Positions 49,255 to 57,165 of a stretch of 64,000 nucleotides of DNA are shown here, in pieces. The stretch's first letter is position 1. The number at the start of each line of letters is the position of its first letter. The translations under genes and the position numbers were made by a program. The stretch spans positions 20,769 to 84,768 of the forward strand of contig NZ_LUTR01000014.1 in NCBI RefSeq assembly GCF_001597725.1, read 5' to 3'. Under the pieces are notes generated by a model that was not told the origin of the DNA, searched no databases, and was given only the letters and a program-made list of their open reading frames with translations. The DNA is from Neptuniibacter marinus. GTDB lineage: Bacteria; Pseudomonadota; Gammaproteobacteria; Pseudomonadales; Balneatricaceae.

Positions 49255-50424
49255 GTGCCATTGCGCATGAACTTACCTGAGCATTTTAGCCAGTCAGCTG
49301 CAGAGCGTCTGAAGTTATTAACTGAAAAGCATCCTACACCTTTTTTGGCGTTGGACCTCTCTATTATTAAAAATCGTTATGTTGAATTGGAGCAGGGCTT
49401 TCCCGACGCGGATCTCTTTTATGCGGTCAAAGCGAATCCCGCTAATGAAGTAATACAGTTGTTGGCTGAGTTAGGTTCAAGTTTTGATATAGCTTCACCT
49501 CAGGAGCTTGATAAGGTTCTTAAACAGGGCGTTTCTCCTGATCGCATGAGCTATGGTAATACAATAAAGAAAGCCTCAGCGGTTAAATACTTCTTTGAGA
49601 AAGGGGTGCGTCTTTATGCGACCGATTCTGAAGCTGATTTACGGAATATTGCGCTTAATGCGCCGGGGTCAAAAATTTATATTCGTGTGTTGACGGATGG
49701 TTCTGAAGGAGCTGATTGGCCTCTTTCCCGTAAGTTCGGCTGTAATCCAGAAATGGCAATTGAGTTAGCGGTGTTAGCGCGAGACTTGGGACTTCAGCCT
49801 TATGGTGTTTCATTTCATGTCGGTTCACAGCAGAGAGATATTGATGTTTGGGATGGGGCTATAGCGAAGGTAAAAATCATTTATGAACGTTTGAGTGTTG
49901 AATATGGTATTAATCTAGAAATGATTAATATGGGAGGTGGCTTTCCAGCTAACTATATTCAAAAAACGAATGACTTTTCCACTTATGCAGAAGAGATACA
50001 GCGCTTTCTGACGGAAGATTTTCCTGACACCCTACCTCGAGTTATTCTCGAACCTGGACGCTCTTTAGTCGGGGATGCGGGTGTTATTGTTTCTGAAGTT
50101 GTTTTGATCTCTAGAAAATCGAGTACAGCTTTAGAACGTTGGGTTTATACAGATGTAGGTATGTTTAATGGCTTAATTGAAACCTTGGGCGAGGCGATCA
50201 AGTATCCACTAGCGACCTCTAAGGAGGGGCCTGCCGAAGAAGTTATTCTTGCCGGACCAACCTGCGATAGTGTCGATATTATGTATGAGCAGCATAAGTA
50301 TGAGTTGCCGCTATCACTAGAAATAGGGGATTACGTCTATTGGTTTTCAACGGGTGCTTACACGACAAGCTATAGCTCTATAGAGTTTAATGGTTTTCCT
50401 CCGTTGGACTATCATATTCTTTAA
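49255..50424 (+). CDS. speC: Ornithine decarboxylase, PLP fold type III
   Basis: Makes putrescine from ornithine; related enzymes also accept lysine. The PLP lysine is in LFYAVKANPANEVI; FHVGSQQRD, NMGGGFPANY (phosphate loop), EPGRSLVGDAG and the second-subunit active-site cysteine in AGPTCDSVDIMYE follow. The sequence closely resembles what I remember of Pseudomonas SpeC, which begins M-P-L; that favours the GTG at 55 in this line over GTG 49252 or ATG 49267. No ribosome binding site decides it. The protein is about 389 residues. Confidence 0.9.
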   Translation: MPLRMNLPEHFSQSAAERLKLLTEKHPTPFLALDLSIIKNRYVELEQGFPDADLFYAVKANPANEVIQLLAELGSSFDIASPQELDKVLKQGVSPDRMSYGNTIKKASAVKYFFEKGVRLYATDSEADLRNIALNAPGSKIYIRVLTDGSEGADWPLSRKFGCNPEMAIELAVLARDLGLQPYGVSFHVGSQQRDIDVWDGAIAKVKIIYERLSVEYGINLEMINMGGGFPANYIQKTNDFSTYAEEIQRFLTEDFPDTLPRVILEPGRSLVGDAGVIVSEVVLISRKSSTALERWVYTDVGMFNGLIETLGEAIKYPLATSKEGPAEEVILAGPTCDSVDIMYEQHKYELPLSLEIGDYVYWFSTGAYTTSYSSIEFNGFPPLDYHIL

Positions 50425-50554
50425 GTTGGGTTCTATGGCTTATTAATTAATAACATTGCCATAAAATTGATCAAACGGGTTGTTCCTTGCGAGGCAAACA
50501 GCTATCTTTTTGATATGCCGATTTTAATTGTCTGGTTTGGTTGGAGAATATTGG

Positions 50555-51445
50555 ATGTCCGATAAACAGATTCATGCACGTTATGATGCTCTTTTAACAG
50601 CAACAGCGGATGCTGTTATGGTGATAGAACCTACAGGTCTGATCATGGCGTGTTCTACGGGAGCTGCTGACTGGTTAGATAAAGACGCCATTACAGGGCG
50701 CAAACTAGAAGATATTTTTCCCGTAGATATCAATAGTGAGATCACTGCCGCGGCGGTAAAAGCGATTGATACCTCAACGGTGATCAAAGTTGATTTCCAA
50801 CTTCGTCCTGAGCATGTGCCTGTACTGCGAGAACAAGGTTTACATGAAACTAAGTGGATTGAGTTACGTTGCTCTTCGGCTAATGACGAAGTTGTTGTGG
50901 TCTTGAGAGATATCTCTGATAAACGACGTTTGGAACGCCAAGTGACCAGTCAGGCTCAGCGTGATCCATTGACGGGTGCCTATAATCGCAGAGCATTAAA
51001 GCCAGTTTTAGAACAGGCTGTTGCGCAAGCGCAACGTTATGATTGGGTCTGTAGCTTGATGGTAATTGATGTAGACAATTTCAGTGATCTTAATGATAAT
51101 TTCTCATGGGATTGTGGTGATCAAGTTCTTCAGCAATTAGTCACCTCTGTCCATAGTATGAAAAGAACATCTGATTTTTTAGCCCGTTACGGCGATGATC
51201 AATTTGTTATGTTTATGCCTGAAACGAATCATGATCAAGGTATGGCGGCAGGGCAGCGTGTTCGACGGATTATGGAAGAGATGGAAATCCCTTATGCTGC
51301 AGGTGATGTTAATTTTACGGTGAGTGTCGGTGTGGCGGCATTACATGGGCCTGAAGATGATCCTGATAACATGCTTCGGCGTGCGCTAGAGAATTTGTTT
51401 ATAGCGAAGCAGAGTGGCCATAATCGAGTTGAAGGTGAAGCTTAG
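50555..51445 (+). CDS. PAS-GGDEF protein with degenerate active site (GDDQF)
   Basis: Soluble, 296 residues. A PAS domain (about 8-125, TATADAVMVIEPTGLIMACSTGAADWL) precedes a GGDEF domain (from DPLTGAYNRRAL). The active-site motif reads GDDQF at 213-217 instead of GGDEF. The inhibitory site RTSD at 204-207, five residues before, is intact. It is therefore likely to bind c-di-GMP without making it, although residual activity cannot be excluded. ATG 50555 is preferred over the upstream TTG 50528 because GGAG lies 8 bases before it. Confidence 0.85.
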   Translation: MSDKQIHARYDALLTATADAVMVIEPTGLIMACSTGAADWLDKDAITGRKLEDIFPVDINSEITAAAVKAIDTSTVIKVDFQLRPEHVPVLREQGLHETKWIELRCSSANDEVVVVLRDISDKRRLERQVTSQAQRDPLTGAYNRRALKPVLEQAVAQAQRYDWVCSLMVIDVDNFSDLNDNFSWDCGDQVLQQLVTSVHSMKRTSDFLARYGDDQFVMFMPETNHDQGMAAGQRVRRIMEEMEIPYAAGDVNFTVSVGVAALHGPEDDPDNMLRRALENLFIAKQSGHNRVEGEA

Positions 51446-51469
51446 TTGTTGCTCCTCTTGTTAGAATAG

Positions 51470-51495
51470 AAGGGAGCTATAGGCTCCCTTTTTTT
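51470..51495 (+). terminator. Rho-independent terminator after the PAS-GGDEF gene
   Basis: AAGGGAGC-TATAG-GCTCCCTTTTTTT, 25 bases after the stop. Confidence 0.9.
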
Positions 51496-51543
51496 AAGCC
51501 TTTATTAACTCTCTGTTCAAAAGAATATATCTAAGAGTCTCTA

Positions 51544-52020
51544 ATGAATTATTTACCAATGGAAAAATATACTAAGGCTTGGATCTTTAGACATAAAGAT
51601 TTGCCTGTCTCTGCTGAAGACCTAGAGGAGATAAAGCCTCTATCAGAAAAAAGAGCTGAGCAGATTTGGTCTGAGCATATTAGTCGAGGCTGTTCTCATC
51701 CTGAACATTTTTCAGGCGATGATTGGGTCGGGCAAGATAAAAACTGGGTAGATAAGGATTATTGGCAGTCAGCTTGGGATTCAAGTAAGGAAGCGTTGCC
51801 CCCATTGCTTGAGGAGTTTCTAGGCAATTGGGACGATAATGTAACGGTTTATTTTTGTTATCAAAGTGACCATATTCTTGAGACTAAATGGGGCATTTTC
51901 CGTCATCATTGGAAGAATTTCTTGTTTTTCGATAATGGTCCAATCTTGTTGGGTCGTAAGCGCAGAGAGGTTGTACAGTTTTTTGAAAATGGAAGTTACC
52001 GCATCGGACGGCGCCCATAG
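51544..52020 (+). CDS. DUF2947 family protein
   Basis: 158 residues, soluble, rich in tryptophan. MNYLPMEKYTKAWIFRHKDLPVSAEDLEEIKPL, VYFCYQSDHILETKWGIFRHHWKNFLFFD and GPILLGRKRREVVQFF match my memory of the DUF2947 family, found mostly in Vibrio and related marine bacteria. Function is unknown. It lies alone, ahead of a long non-coding gap. Confidence 0.7.
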   Translation: MNYLPMEKYTKAWIFRHKDLPVSAEDLEEIKPLSEKRAEQIWSEHISRGCSHPEHFSGDDWVGQDKNWVDKDYWQSAWDSSKEALPPLLEEFLGNWDDNVTVYFCYQSDHILETKWGIFRHHWKNFLFFDNGPILLGRKRREVVQFFENGSYRIGRRP

Positions 52021-52773
52021 TTTCTTTGGATTTGATTTAGTTAGCGTTAAGCTCTTTTGATCGGCTTTTTCGATGCTTCATCTAGAGAGCTTAACTTCTC
52101 AAGATTTACTCTCTTCTCTTCTCTTCTCTTCTCTTCTCTTCTCTTCTCTTCTCTTCTCTTCTCTTCCTGTTTCTACTTCCTCTATTTTGGCTAAAATGGA
52201 TTATAATTATTGGTAAGAAAGTTAGACCAAATTAAGGTGCAGTTAAGCCTATTCATTAATAATTAATATTTTAAATATATTTTGCCTTTCTATTAATTCA
52301 GTTGTTGTCTTATTAAGAGCTTATAATTAAATTTTGTTTGAATTTTAGACTGGATTTAAAGACCACTTTTAAAAAGTGATAATGGTTTTACTTATATAAC
52401 CTTGCAATATGTAAGTGAAAATTTAAGATCTAAGTAGTATGTTTTGCATATAAACCATAGTAATTTAGTATGGTATGAAAAATGGTTAATTTAGCTGAGT
52501 AGTACATAAATCAATGTTTTTACGGTGATTTTGTAGCATTATATTAGATAAGGCTAAAAATCAGACTCTATACTATAGGTTTTGGTACTTCTGCATATTT
52601 TTAATAAGCTTATTATTAGAGTGTGGCTAGGGTATTGATTATAAAGTCCGAAGTTAATATCAGTATTGTAAAACTATTTTTGTTTGAATCCTTTAGTTGT
52701 AAGTGTATTCGATTGTATAAAATGGATTTTATAACCCCCTAGTTTAAGGGCTAACATTTAGAGGGAGTGTTGA
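52021..52773. other. Long AT-rich non-coding region with a pentanucleotide repeat
   Basis: 750 bases without a credible gene. The first part has the (CTCTT)11 tract; the rest is very AT-rich with a 15-base palindrome CACTTTT-A-AAAAGTG at 52364-52378. A 47-codon frame (52073-52216) runs through the repeat but has no ribosome binding site. The region probably carries the promoter of the LuxR-type gene; TATAAA at 52716 has no well-spaced -35. Confidence 0.6.
52111..52165 (+). repeat. Simple sequence repeat (CTCTT)11
   Basis: Eleven exact tandem copies of CTCTT, 55 bases. Such tracts change length by slippage. It lies 90 bases after the DUF2947 gene and about 610 before the LuxR-type gene. Confidence 0.97.
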
Positions 52774-53556
52774 GTGCAAAATATGGAAAACTTTATTTCA
52801 CAGCTAAAAAAAGAACCTGCGTTTCAGGAAACCTCTGTGCTTGCTTTTGAGTGTACTTGGGAGAAGCTGTTACATGAGATTGATGAACTGCTTACTCAGC
52901 TTGGTTTTGTGTATTTTACCTATTCGGTTTTAACAAGGGGGGTCATTAACCCTAGTTCAGAAAGCCAGAAGCAACGATGGGATGGCGGTAGTGATATTGT
53001 GGGATCTTTGCCTGATGCTGTGGTTAAAAGTTATTACAAAGATATTGCCCAACATGATCCATTGTGGAATGTTTTACCGTCTATAACTTCACCATTTTTA
53101 GTGAGTTCATTGGAGGGGGGACAAGGGACGTTGTCGGAAAATTTCTGGTTGAAACAGGGGATATCATCTAGAGCCTATATCCCGATGAAGGATCAGAGCA
53201 GTCGTTATTGGTTCCATTACTTTAGCCTGTTTCATAAGCTTCCACCTCAAGAGTTTGATGTTTTTTTTAATCGTATAAGTGAATGGCTGGTTCCTATGCT
53301 GTCTCGCTATCATGAGCTTCTTCAGGTGGTTTGTGAGCAAGAGCAGAACCCATATTTAAAATCAGAGGTATTATCACCAACCTGTCGTCAGGTAATATTA
53401 ATGACAGCTCAAGGTATGCCTGTTAAGCGTATAGCTGATACGCTGGCTTTGACGGAAGAGGGTGTTACCTACCATATTACTCGCGCTAAGAAAATCTTTG
53501 GTGCAAAGAACAAAACTCATCTTGTTGCAATGATGTACGAAGTGGGATTGCTGTAG
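52774..53556 (+). CDS. LuxR-type regulator with divergent autoinducer-binding domain (LuxR solo)
   Basis: 260 residues. The N-terminal part resembles acyl-homoserine-lactone-binding domains: YYKDIAQHDPLWN keeps Asp95-Pro96, and KQGISSRAYIPMKD matches the G.s...P segment. The tryptophan usually found in the following P-F-W position is missing (SPFLVSS), so the ligand may differ. The C-terminal helix-turn-helix (200-260, LSPTCRQVILMTAQGMPVKRIADTLALTEEGVTYHITRAKKIFG) is of the LuxR type. GTG 52774 is chosen because GAGGGAG lies 6 bases before it. No luxI-like synthase is in the window. Confidence 0.85.
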   Translation: MQNMENFISQLKKEPAFQETSVLAFECTWEKLLHEIDELLTQLGFVYFTYSVLTRGVINPSSESQKQRWDGGSDIVGSLPDAVVKSYYKDIAQHDPLWNVLPSITSPFLVSSLEGGQGTLSENFWLKQGISSRAYIPMKDQSSRYWFHYFSLFHKLPPQEFDVFFNRISEWLVPMLSRYHELLQVVCEQEQNPYLKSEVLSPTCRQVILMTAQGMPVKRIADTLALTEEGVTYHITRAKKIFGAKNKTHLVAMMYEVGLL

Positions 53557-53591
53557 CTGAATAGGTATTCTAATGCTTAAGTTGAGAACAA

Positions 53592-53852
53592 TTAACGCTG
53601 ATTGCTTCGTAGATTTGTTGCACTCGGGGTTTTGTTTTCAGCCGCAATGATAGTGGAGGTGTTTTGCTTAGGAGCCCCCATAAACTCCCCACCACTGATG
53701 ATTTCCCATTCAACACCGTGTTTATGCAAATAAGCATAACAACAGCAACATTTATACAGTTCACTACCTTTTAACTCGCTGATTTTTTTAAGTGCAGCGT
53801 GTGGTTTATTGTGTAGCACCAAGTTGTAACAAAGAGTGCATGCATTTTCCAT
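53592..53852 (-). CDS. Cys-rich small protein of unknown function
   Basis: I place the start at ATG 53852, since GAGGG stands 8 bases upstream on the minus strand; the frame is open to 53900. The 86-residue protein has CTLCYNLVLHNKPHAAL near the N-terminus and YKCCCCYAYLHKHGVEWEII in the middle. The CxxC and the CCCC run suggest a metal site, perhaps zinc. The tail is polar and probably disordered. Family not recognised. It converges on the LuxR-type gene. Confidence 0.65.
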   Translation of the reverse strand: MENACTLCYNLVLHNKPHAALKKISELKGSELYKCCCCYAYLHKHGVEWEIISGGEFMGAPKQNTSTIIAAENKTPSATNLRSNQR

Positions 53853-54115
53853 TGGTCGTCCCTCGGTGGGTTCCTTTTTCCTACCAATTAAAACTAGCAC
53901 ACAACTTTTAATATGAGTCTAAGAAAAATTCCTATTTTTCTTACTGTTTATGAAAAATATTCAGTAAGGTGATAGGAGCACTGGTAGCGAAATCAGTCAG
54001 ACGGTATTATTTAGTTTTTAATCATTTGGGTAGCTCTTTGCTTTTTAAGGCCCGCTATGACGTAGGGTTATGGTGCCAATTAATACAGCAAGTTCCCGTT
54101 ATAAGAGATTTGTTT

Positions 54116-54601
54116 ATGCAAATTGCTGAAAATTTGGTCGCACTGATTCACTACACCCTTAAAAATGAAACGGGAGAAGTTCTGGATTCTTCTGCGGGTC
54201 AAGAGCCATTATCCTTTGTTTGTGGAGCTAACAACATTGTTTCTGGTCTTGAGAATGCATTACTCGGGAAAGTTGTAGGCGATAAACTAGATGTTGTTGT
54301 GAAGCCTGAAGAAGGGTACGGTGATATCCGTGAAGAGCTTGTTCAAAAAGTAGATCGCGCAAATTTTGAAGGTATCGATAATATTGAAGTCGGTATGCAG
54401 TTTATGGCTGAAGCTCCTTGGGGACAGCAACCTGTAACGGTTATTGCTGTAGAAGAGAAAGAAGTTACGCTTGATGGAAATCATCCTCTTGCAGGTCAGA
54501 CTTTGCAGTTTAGTGTAGAAGTTACCGACGTGCGTGAAGCAACTGAAGATGAGTTAGCTCATGGTCATGTACATGACGAAGGTTGTAATCACGATCACTA
54601 A
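54116..54601 (+). CDS. slyD: FKBP-type peptidyl-prolyl isomerase SlyD
   Basis: Folding catalyst and nickel-binding chaperone. ATG 54116 gives MQIAENLVALIHYTLKNETGEVLDSS, the family start; the frame open to 53969 is not conserved and lacks a ribosome binding site, while AAGAGA precedes 54116. Further on are GANNIVSGLENALLGKVVGDKLDVVVKPEEGYG, the inserted chaperone flap, and NHPLAGQTLQFSVEVTDVREAT. The tail HGHVHDEGCNHDH is a shortened metal-binding His cluster. 161 residues. Confidence 0.94.
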   Translation: MQIAENLVALIHYTLKNETGEVLDSSAGQEPLSFVCGANNIVSGLENALLGKVVGDKLDVVVKPEEGYGDIREELVQKVDRANFEGIDNIEVGMQFMAEAPWGQQPVTVIAVEEKEVTLDGNHPLAGQTLQFSVEVTDVREATEDELAHGHVHDEGCNHDH

Positions 54602-54618
54602 GATTGAGTATGAGATGA

Positions 54619-54645
54619 TAAAGCCCGGTTGTCCGGGCTTTTTTA
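54619..54645 (+). terminator. Rho-independent terminator after slyD
   Basis: AAGCCCGG-TTGT-CCGGGCTT followed by TTTT, 19 bases past the stop. Confidence 0.92.
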
Positions 54646-54776
54646 TTATATGGACTAGGGTGTGCCTGTTTTTATCGTTTATTAGCTATGCTTAGGAGGC
54701 GTGGTTAACTGGAATTACGCCGGTCAGTTTTTTTATTACACCTACATTATATTTTAACCTAATCATGGAGGTGAGG

Positions 54777-55082
54777 GTGGATATTAATTACTTACAAAAG
54801 CTAAAAGAGCAACAAAGAATTAAAACTGTAAATTTTATTGAGGCAGGCCATTCACCCATTGTTATTGAGGTTGAGTATCTGCATCAGGGCGAGGTTGTTA
54901 AAGCCTTACTTAAGGATGAAGAGGGCATTGTCACTGCCTACAATCACCTTAAAGAGGGATATGATGTTTGTTTAAAAGCGGGCATCCATTCAGCCAATTT
55001 GATACAGATAGAGACAGACGAAGAGGTTTGTCGATCAGAGTATGCGAATTACCATAGGCAATTGATCCCTTTAACGTTTTAG
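54777..55082 (+). CDS. DUF6482-like small protein
   Basis: 101 residues from the GTG at 54777. TGGAGGTGA (54766-54774), nearly the full anti-16S complement, ends just before it, so the in-frame ATG at 54765 is part of the ribosome binding site. The body (INYLQKLKEQQRIKTVNFIEAGHSPIVIEVEY, ...GIHSANLIQIETDEEVCRSEYANY) has a layout I associate with DUF6482, including the acidic-Cys end. The family call is tentative and function unknown. Confidence 0.65.
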   Translation: MDINYLQKLKEQQRIKTVNFIEAGHSPIVIEVEYLHQGEVVKALLKDEEGIVTAYNHLKEGYDVCLKAGIHSANLIQIETDEEVCRSEYANYHRQLIPLTF

Positions 55083-55267
55083 AATGCGTTCGGGTGCTGT
55101 ACTGTTATATATCTTAGGACATGATTTTCTTCTGATTGTAGTCTCAGGGCAGCGGTGATCTACCAATTAGGAATGATGCCTGTTTGTGTGTTTTCGACTA
55201 TTAAAAAGTCGCTTTCTTTTAGAATGAGAATGTTACTAATTTTCTTTTTTGTTGGAGTCAGGGGTTA

Positions 55268-56188
55268 ATGAGAGACAAACTGAAGCAACTGATCGATAGT
55301 GTGGGGGAAATTCTTTACGGTAAAGAGGAACAGATCAAACAAGCGGTGACTTGTTTGATCAGCGGGGGGCATCTGTTAATTGAAGACGAACCAGGGATGG
55401 GGAAAACATCTTTGGCCCACGCATTAGCACAAGTGATGAGTTTGGACTTCCAACGACTTCAGTTTACAAGCGATATGTTACCGGCTGATATTATAGGTGT
55501 ATCTATATTCAATGGTAACAGTGGGGAGTTTGTTTACCATAAAGGACCTGTTTTTACGCAACTGTTATTAGCTGATGAGATCAATCGGACAACGCCTAAA
55601 ACGCAAAGTGCGCTTCTAGAAGCGATGGAAGAGGGGCAAGTCAGTGTTGAAGGCGAAACCTATAGTTTGCCCACTCCCTTTTTTGTTATAGCAACTCAAA
55701 ACCCGATTTCTCAATACGGCACATTTCCACTTCCTGAATCCCAACTCGATCGTTTTCTTATGCGAATTCAATTGGGGTATCCGAGCGAGCAGGCTGAACG
55801 TGAGCTATTAGTCGGTGGTGATGCAAGGAAAAAAATACCTAGCTTAACGCCCTGTTTAACCCCAGCTGAGCTGCTCGAGCTGCGGGATTTGTGCTCAGAG
55901 GTTAACGTATCCGGTAGTGTCTTAGATTATATTCTGCGTCTTATACGTTTTACCCGTGATGCCACTCATTTTGAGTTCGGCGTCTCGCCTAGAGGAAGTT
56001 TAGCCTTATTGAATACTGCGAAAACTTGGGCGTTTTTACATGGAAGGGACTACGTCGTGCCTGAGGATGTTCAAGCTATGCTACAACCTGTATTTGCCCA
56101 TAGGCTGCGAGGGGTAAAAGAGAGTGGCGAATATGCTGGTGAGGGGTATATTAAAAAAATATTAACTCAAGTAGATGTATTGGCTTAG
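55268..56188 (+). CDS. MoxR-family AAA+ ATPase
   Basis: 306 residues. Walker A is GMGKTS at 43-48 (IEDEPGMGKTSLAHALA), Walker B LADEIN at 101-106, followed by ATQNPISQYGTFPLPESQLDRFLMRI, a strong MoxR stretch. MoxR proteins act as chaperones that activate partners, often with DUF58 and transglutaminase proteins as here. AGGGG precedes the ATG. It is the first gene of a three-gene operon; the next gene starts 2 bases after its stop. Confidence 0.94.
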   Translation: MRDKLKQLIDSVGEILYGKEEQIKQAVTCLISGGHLLIEDEPGMGKTSLAHALAQVMSLDFQRLQFTSDMLPADIIGVSIFNGNSGEFVYHKGPVFTQLLLADEINRTTPKTQSALLEAMEEGQVSVEGETYSLPTPFFVIATQNPISQYGTFPLPESQLDRFLMRIQLGYPSEQAERELLVGGDARKKIPSLTPCLTPAELLELRDLCSEVNVSGSVLDYILRLIRFTRDATHFEFGVSPRGSLALLNTAKTWAFLHGRDYVVPEDVQAMLQPVFAHRLRGVKESGEYAGEGYIKKILTQVDVLA

Positions 56189-56190
56189 CT

Positions 56191-57165
56191 ATGTTGAGTC
56201 TGTTGTTTAAGCCTATTGTCGAGTTATCTGAACGTTGGGCGGCTAACAGAAGGCCTAAAGGCCGTTTAATCGAGTTAAATCAAAGAAGTATTTTTATCTT
56301 TCCTACCTTGGCGGGCTGGGCTTATTTAGCGGTTTGCTTCGTCTTATATTTAGTTGCAACAAACTATCAGAATAATCTTATCCATGCGGTGTCTTTTCTA
56401 TTAATTGCGTTAGGTGTTTTGGCAATCCATTACACTTTTTTTAATTTATCGGGTTTATGTATTTCTGCTGTTAAAGCAGGGCATTGTCATGTAGGTGAAT
56501 TAGCTGAATTTAAGCTCAAAATCTATGCGAATAATCTAAGAAATTATGAAAATGTGTTTCTGTGTTGGCGTGGGGAGCGGGACGGTCAGCGAATATATCT
56601 AGATAAAACACGAGAAAAAAACCTATCTCTTTATGTAATGGCAAAAAAGCGAGGCTACCTTACCCCACAGGTACTTACGCTTGAAACTGTTTTTCCGTTT
56701 GGCTTGTTACGGGCATGGAGTTGGGTCGAGCTGGATCTTACAGCAATAGTTTATCCTAAACCTGAAGAAGGCAGGTTACCGACGTCTTTTGACGATAGTA
56801 TTGATGGTCGGCAAGGGAAAGAGAATGCAGGGGATGATTTCTCAGGGTTAGATGAATATCGACCTGGTTCATCCTTACGACACATCGCTTGGAAACAATA
56901 CGCCCAAGGGCGGGGCTTGTTAACTAAAAATTATGTTGGCCAAGAGAGTAAAGAGATCTGGTTGTTATGGCGGGAATGGCCTGAACTATCAACAGAAGAT
57001 CGCTTATCTGTTATGACATATTGGGCGCTTGAGTGTGAACATCATTATCGTGAATATGGACTGCACCTTCCTAACTTATCAATTCAACCCGCTACGGGGC
57101 CTGAGCATTTAAATAATATATTAGGTGAACTGGCATTATTTAAAGCTGAGGGATCTCTGCAGTGA
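56191..57165 (+). CDS. DUF58 domain membrane protein
   Basis: 324 residues. Two membrane helices (about 33-52 and 60-80, FPTLAGWAYLAVCFVLYLVA and NLIHAVSFLLIALGVLAIHYTFF) are followed by a beta domain and the DUF58 core DDFSGLDEYRPGSSLRHIAWKQYAQGRGLLTKNYVG. The molecular role is unknown; the core resembles a von Willebrand A-like region. It lies between the MoxR and transglutaminase genes and overlaps the latter by 4 bases (GTGA). Confidence 0.9.
   Translation: MLSLLFKPIVELSERWAANRRPKGRLIELNQRSIFIFPTLAGWAYLAVCFVLYLVATNYQNNLIHAVSFLLIALGVLAIHYTFFNLSGLCISAVKAGHCHVGELAEFKLKIYANNLRNYENVFLCWRGERDGQRIYLDKTREKNLSLYVMAKKRGYLTPQVLTLETVFPFGLLRAWSWVELDLTAIVYPKPEEGRLPTSFDDSIDGRQGKENAGDDFSGLDEYRPGSSLRHIAWKQYAQGRGLLTKNYVGQESKEIWLLWREWPELSTEDRLSVMTYWALECEHHYREYGLHLPNLSIQPATGPEHLNNILGELALFKAEGSLQ

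Noticed and set aside
52073..52216. 47-codon frame through the (CTCTT)11 tract
   Set aside because: No ribosome binding site; the repeat itself has no stop in any frame, so an open frame is expected by chance. Kept only as part of the repeat finding.
53969..54115. 49-residue N-terminal extension of SlyD
   Set aside because: Not conserved, no ribosome binding site, and the SlyD family begins at 54116.
55195..55211. CGACT-N7-AGTCG hairpin before the MoxR gene
   Set aside because: The stem is short and the following T run is interrupted; too weak to call a terminator.
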